Source: Macrobrachium rosenbergii
Taxonomy: Eukaryota; Arthropoda; Malacostraca; Decapoda; Palaemonidae
Length of the DNA stretch: 64,000 nt
Assembly (NCBI RefSeq): GCF_040412425.1
Contig: NC_089755.1
Span: forward strand, 48,261,121 to 48,325,120
Direction of reading: 5' to 3'
The notes under the pieces were generated by a model. The model was not told where the DNA came from, made no database searches, and worked only from the letters and a program-made list of their open reading frames with translations. This document shows, piece by piece, positions 61,005 through 64,000 of the stretch. The position numbers and the translations under genes were made by a program. Position 1 is the first letter of the stretch; each line of letters opens with the position of its first letter.

Positions 61005-61126
61005 AAATTTGACTCAGTTCGGGATCGAACCCAGGTCTCTCAAATGAAAGGCAAGGGTGAGTTGGCAGCGCCATCGCTTTTGATTTGGGAGACCTGGCTT
61101 TGATCCCCATGTGACTCAGAAATTGA
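61005..61126 (-). mobile_element. tRNA-like inverted element, copy 2
   Basis: Same design as 45,725-45,844. The minus strand has gacctgggttcgatcccgaa (intact B box) after cccttgcctttcatttgag. An inverted, decayed T-arm copy (gacctggctttgatcccca) lies at 61,091-61,109 on plus. The terminal blocks gactcag and ctgagtc pair. Confidence 0.65.
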
Positions 61127-61139
61127 TATATGCAGAATT

Positions 61140-61207
61140 ACACAGACACACACAAACACATAACCACACACATACACAAACACATAAACACACACACATA
61201 TATATAC

Positions 61208-61257
<50 letters not shown>
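61140..61257. repeat. (CA)n-(TG)n inverted dinucleotide pair
   Basis: A CA-rich tract (61,140-61,200) faces a TG array (61,209-61,257), so the two can pair as a long hairpin. Confidence 0.9.
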
Positions 61258-61260
<3 letters not shown>

Positions 61261-61544
61261 CATTACTAACAATCTGCCGCACATTTTCAAAGCTGCCTTC
61301 CTAGTAACAACGCATATGAACACCACTATAAAGACTATAAGCATTAATCATAAAAGGTCACTATTATCTAGATGTAAAAAGAGCACAGCATTCTTGAAGT
61401 ACAAGGTGTTATCCGTAACCACAAGGTAGATACAGCTCACCTAAGACGGAAACGGTTGCTATTTTGCGTCAATCGCCAACAACATTATTTCACACAATGC
61501 GAATTTCTGACAAAAACATCATAAATCGTGACTTGAACTAAACT

Positions 61545-61832
61545 GAATATAGAATTTAGGCCAAAGGCCAAGCCCTGGAACCTATGAGACCATTCAGCCT
61601 TGAAACGGGAATTGACAGTGTAAAGTTCGAAAGGTGTAACAGGAGAAAAACCTCGCAGTTGCACTAGGAATCAATTGTTAGGAGAGGGTTTAAAGTAAGG
61701 TGGAAGAAAGAGAATATGAAAGGAGGTACACTAAAAGGAGCAAAATGGGGTTGCAGCTAGGGGCCGAAGGCGAGCTGCAAAGAAACGTAAGTGATGCCTA
61801 CAGTGCACCTCAAGCACTACTCCTCTACGGGA
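61545..61832 (+). mobile_element. Interspersed repeat A, copy 9
   Basis: Shows ggccaaaggccaagccctgg, aacctcgcagttgcactagg, ggggccgaaggcgagctgca and gcctacagtgcacctcaagc. Confidence 0.9.
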
Positions 61833-62042
61833 TCATAGGTCATGAAGAGCGCTTTTGAATTAAAAGTAGTTAACAAAGCAATAAAGATTTTGAATACAGA
61901 GCTCTTCTTGTCCAGAGCTTCGAATCACCTTAAATATATAGAATTCCCATACGATCTATATCCTTAAATGGATGTGAAGAGATGACAGTACATAACAATT
62001 TAGATCTAATAATTCTGTGGCTAGTTATGATTAAAACAAGTA

Positions 62043-62484
62043 AAAAATGCGACGAAGTTTCTTTGGCGCAATCGAGTTTTCTGCACAGCCGCTACAGCGT
62101 ATAATCAAGGCCACCGAAAACAGATCTATCTTTCGGTGGCATCGGCATAATGCTGTATGAGCGGCGGCCCATGAAACTTTAACCACGGTCCGGTGGTGGC
62201 CTGTCCTATATCGTTGCCAGGAGCACGATTATGGTTAACTTTAACCTTGAATAAAATGAAACCTACTGAGGCTAGAGGGCTGCAATTTGGAATGTTTGAT
62301 GATTGGAGGGTGGATGATCAACATACCAATTTGCAGCCCTCTAGCCTCAGTAGTTTTTAAGATCTGAGGGCGGACACAAAAAGCGCGGATAGAAAAAATG
62401 CGGACAGAAAAAAGTCCGAACAGAAAAAAGTTAGGACGGACAGACAAAGCCGGCACAATAGTTTTGTTTTACAGAAAATTGAAA
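62043..62484 (+). mobile_element. Interspersed repeat B, copy 6
   Basis: The most complete copy. It has the 5' hairpin region, the ccaccgaaa...tttcggtgg hairpin, the large central inverted repeat, the gcggacagaaaaa sub-repeats (three) and the 3' end ttttacagaaaattg. Confidence 0.92.
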
Positions 62485-63580
62485 AAACTATGAAAATCTA
62501 GTTTCCCGGCACCGGCAAGCGGGCATATTATACACTTTTTTAATTTCATGCCCTCCCAAAAACAAGCGTAATTAGCATATATTTATGCAACTGCATAAAT
62601 AAAAGCAAGAGTCTTTTTGGTTTAGTTTTTCTTCCCCCGTGGAAAAACGTTCGTTTCTTTTATTTTTCAAGAATGGGGAAAAAAGATCTTTTTGAGAGTG
62701 AGTCTGAAGCTGAAATTTCATATTTTCTTCTTTCAGTTTTTTTCAAAACTATCTTTTACTTTATCCTTTTAATTTGCAGATCTTTTGAACGCGCTGAATA
62801 AAACAAAACTACACCGGTAATAAATACACATGTACACACGGCATACTGACGCTTTTTAGATATACACACTTATATAAGTGTCTGCATACGACACACTCGT
62901 ATATAGACACACATATACGCGCAAACACACACACACACACATATCCAAATATATATACAGCATATATACATATATGTATATATATTTATAGATATGTATA
63001 TAATGTATATATATGTATGTGTATGTATATAAAGAGTGGCAATGACCATTATATATCTTCTCTTTTTTTAGCTACCCTCAATTAGAAGAAAGGTCTTTAT
63101 AATAACTAGTCAAAACATCTTTGTTACATTGACAAGGCCAAAGAATTTCACAACAGCTCCTGCAAACAAAAACAACAGCAACAACAAAATAATAATATTT
63201 TCATAATCATAATGATATTAAAAAATTCCTTTTAGCAATTTAACAGAATACCCACTCGCAGCTAAGGAAACCACCCGAGTCTCGATAGCCGAAAAGTTAC
63301 TAAAACAGTACAACCAAATTCAACAAGATAGGGAAGTTTCAAATTTTGGGGCGCCCGGGATGTTTTCGAAAAGTTGGTCCCTCAGGGGTTAATTGCTTAA
63401 CCGGCCTGGTGACCACGGGAGAGGGAAAGGGCGACAAGACGAAAAAAATAAAAAGGAAAAAGTAAAATTAATGAAGGGCTCAAGAAATAACACATGCTGC
63501 GAGACTATCACTTTGATTAATCTGTTTGCCTTCGTTTTAATGCATGCGATTTAAAGCAAAAAAAAAAAAACAATAAATAA
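62485..63580. other. AT-rich unique sequence with degenerate TA/CA tracts
   Basis: Degenerate TATG/CACA sequence occupies 62,820-63,040. No coding segment is recognised. Confidence 0.4.
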
Positions 63581-63587
63581 ATAAATA

Positions 63588-63973
63588 AAAAATGCGCCGA
63601 AGTTTCTTCGGCGTAACCGAGTTTTTTGCACAGTGTATAATTTTTATGAAACTCTCGATGTGCTGCAGTATGAAACTCTCAGCCACGACCGGGCAGCGCT
63701 CAGTTGCTCCCCAGATGCGGTCAAGTGAAGACGCGCCTGCGGCTGGCACCTCTAGCCATGCCAAACGCACGATCCATGGCTAAGCTTAACCTTAAATAAA
63801 ATAAAAACTACTGAGGCTAGAGGGCTACAGTTTGGTATGTTTGATGACTGGAGGGTGGATGACCAACATACCAATTTGCAGCCTCAGTAGATTTTAAAAT
63901 CTGAGGGCGGACAGAAAAAGTGCGGACGGACAGACAAAGCCGGAACAATAGTTTTCTTTTACAGACACCTAAG
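63588..63973 (+). mobile_element. Interspersed repeat B, copy 7
   Basis: Begins aatgcgccgaagtttcttcggcg and ends tttacagacacctaag. The right arm of the central inverted repeat is shortened (gcagcctcagtag). Confidence 0.9.
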
Positions 63974-64000
63974 AACGTGAGATTCCTATTATCTAAATCA

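Noticed and set aside
62043..62484. Typical Helitron for repeat B
   Set aside because: The 3' end has a hairpin and a CTAA-like tail, but the hairpin is not set back as expected and the inverted terminal blocks do not fit a classical Helitron. Left as an open possibility only.

Overview
The window is eukaryotic nuclear DNA, almost certainly from a decapod crustacean. The evidence is intron-split genes with GT-AG junctions, extreme microsatellite density ((TA)n, (GA/TC)n, (TG)n, (TAA)n), at least fifteen unrelated minisatellites, and several interspersed repeat families that I associate with shrimp and crab genomes. That lineage call is inference. There are no operons or bacterial signals, and most open frames longer than 60 codons are by-products of TA, GA or trinucleotide arrays.

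Region 1 (about 1-7,900, minus strand) holds the 5' half of a K-Cl cotransporter gene (SLC12A4-7 family, fly kazachoc/kcc type). Four exons, 3829-3575, 2043-1858, 1379-1144 and 251-52, join in phase. They encode the end of the cytosolic N-terminus, the first transmembrane helices and the start of the four-cysteine glycosylated extracellular loop. The gene runs off the left edge. A fifth exon (4895-4822) encodes the conserved segment before these, but is followed at once by an in-frame TGA and a long TA array, with no visible donor. A possible first coding exon (7888-7795) has a perfect GTAAGT donor in the matching phase.

Region 2 (7,900-57,500) is mainly intergenic or intronic. Interspersed repeat A (about 290 bp) has nine copies in the window and repeat B (about 400 bp, full of hairpins) has seven. 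There are tRNA-derived SINEs, two tRNA-like inverted elements (the second lies in region 3), three decayed non-LTR reverse transcriptase fragments, two long foldbacks, and many mini- and microsatellites. A few exon-like segments with plausible splice sites or starts (13.4, 22.3, 42.3, 43.6, 43.9 and 49.0 kb) are listed at low confidence. One 77-nt sequence at 43.45 kb folds like a miRNA precursor.

Region 3 (57,500-64,000) starts with the terminal exon of a minus-strand gene encoding a CUB domain (57,889-57,540), followed by an AATAAA signal. The rest is repeats and unrecognised sequence.

The K-Cl cotransporter would move K+ and Cl- across the cell membrane for volume and ion regulation. The CUB gene probably encodes a secreted or extracellular protein. 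Nothing suggests that the two genes work together. No new multi-gene system was found. The most unusual points are the repeat-multiplied splice acceptor and the broken donor in the transporter gene, and the structured repeat families.
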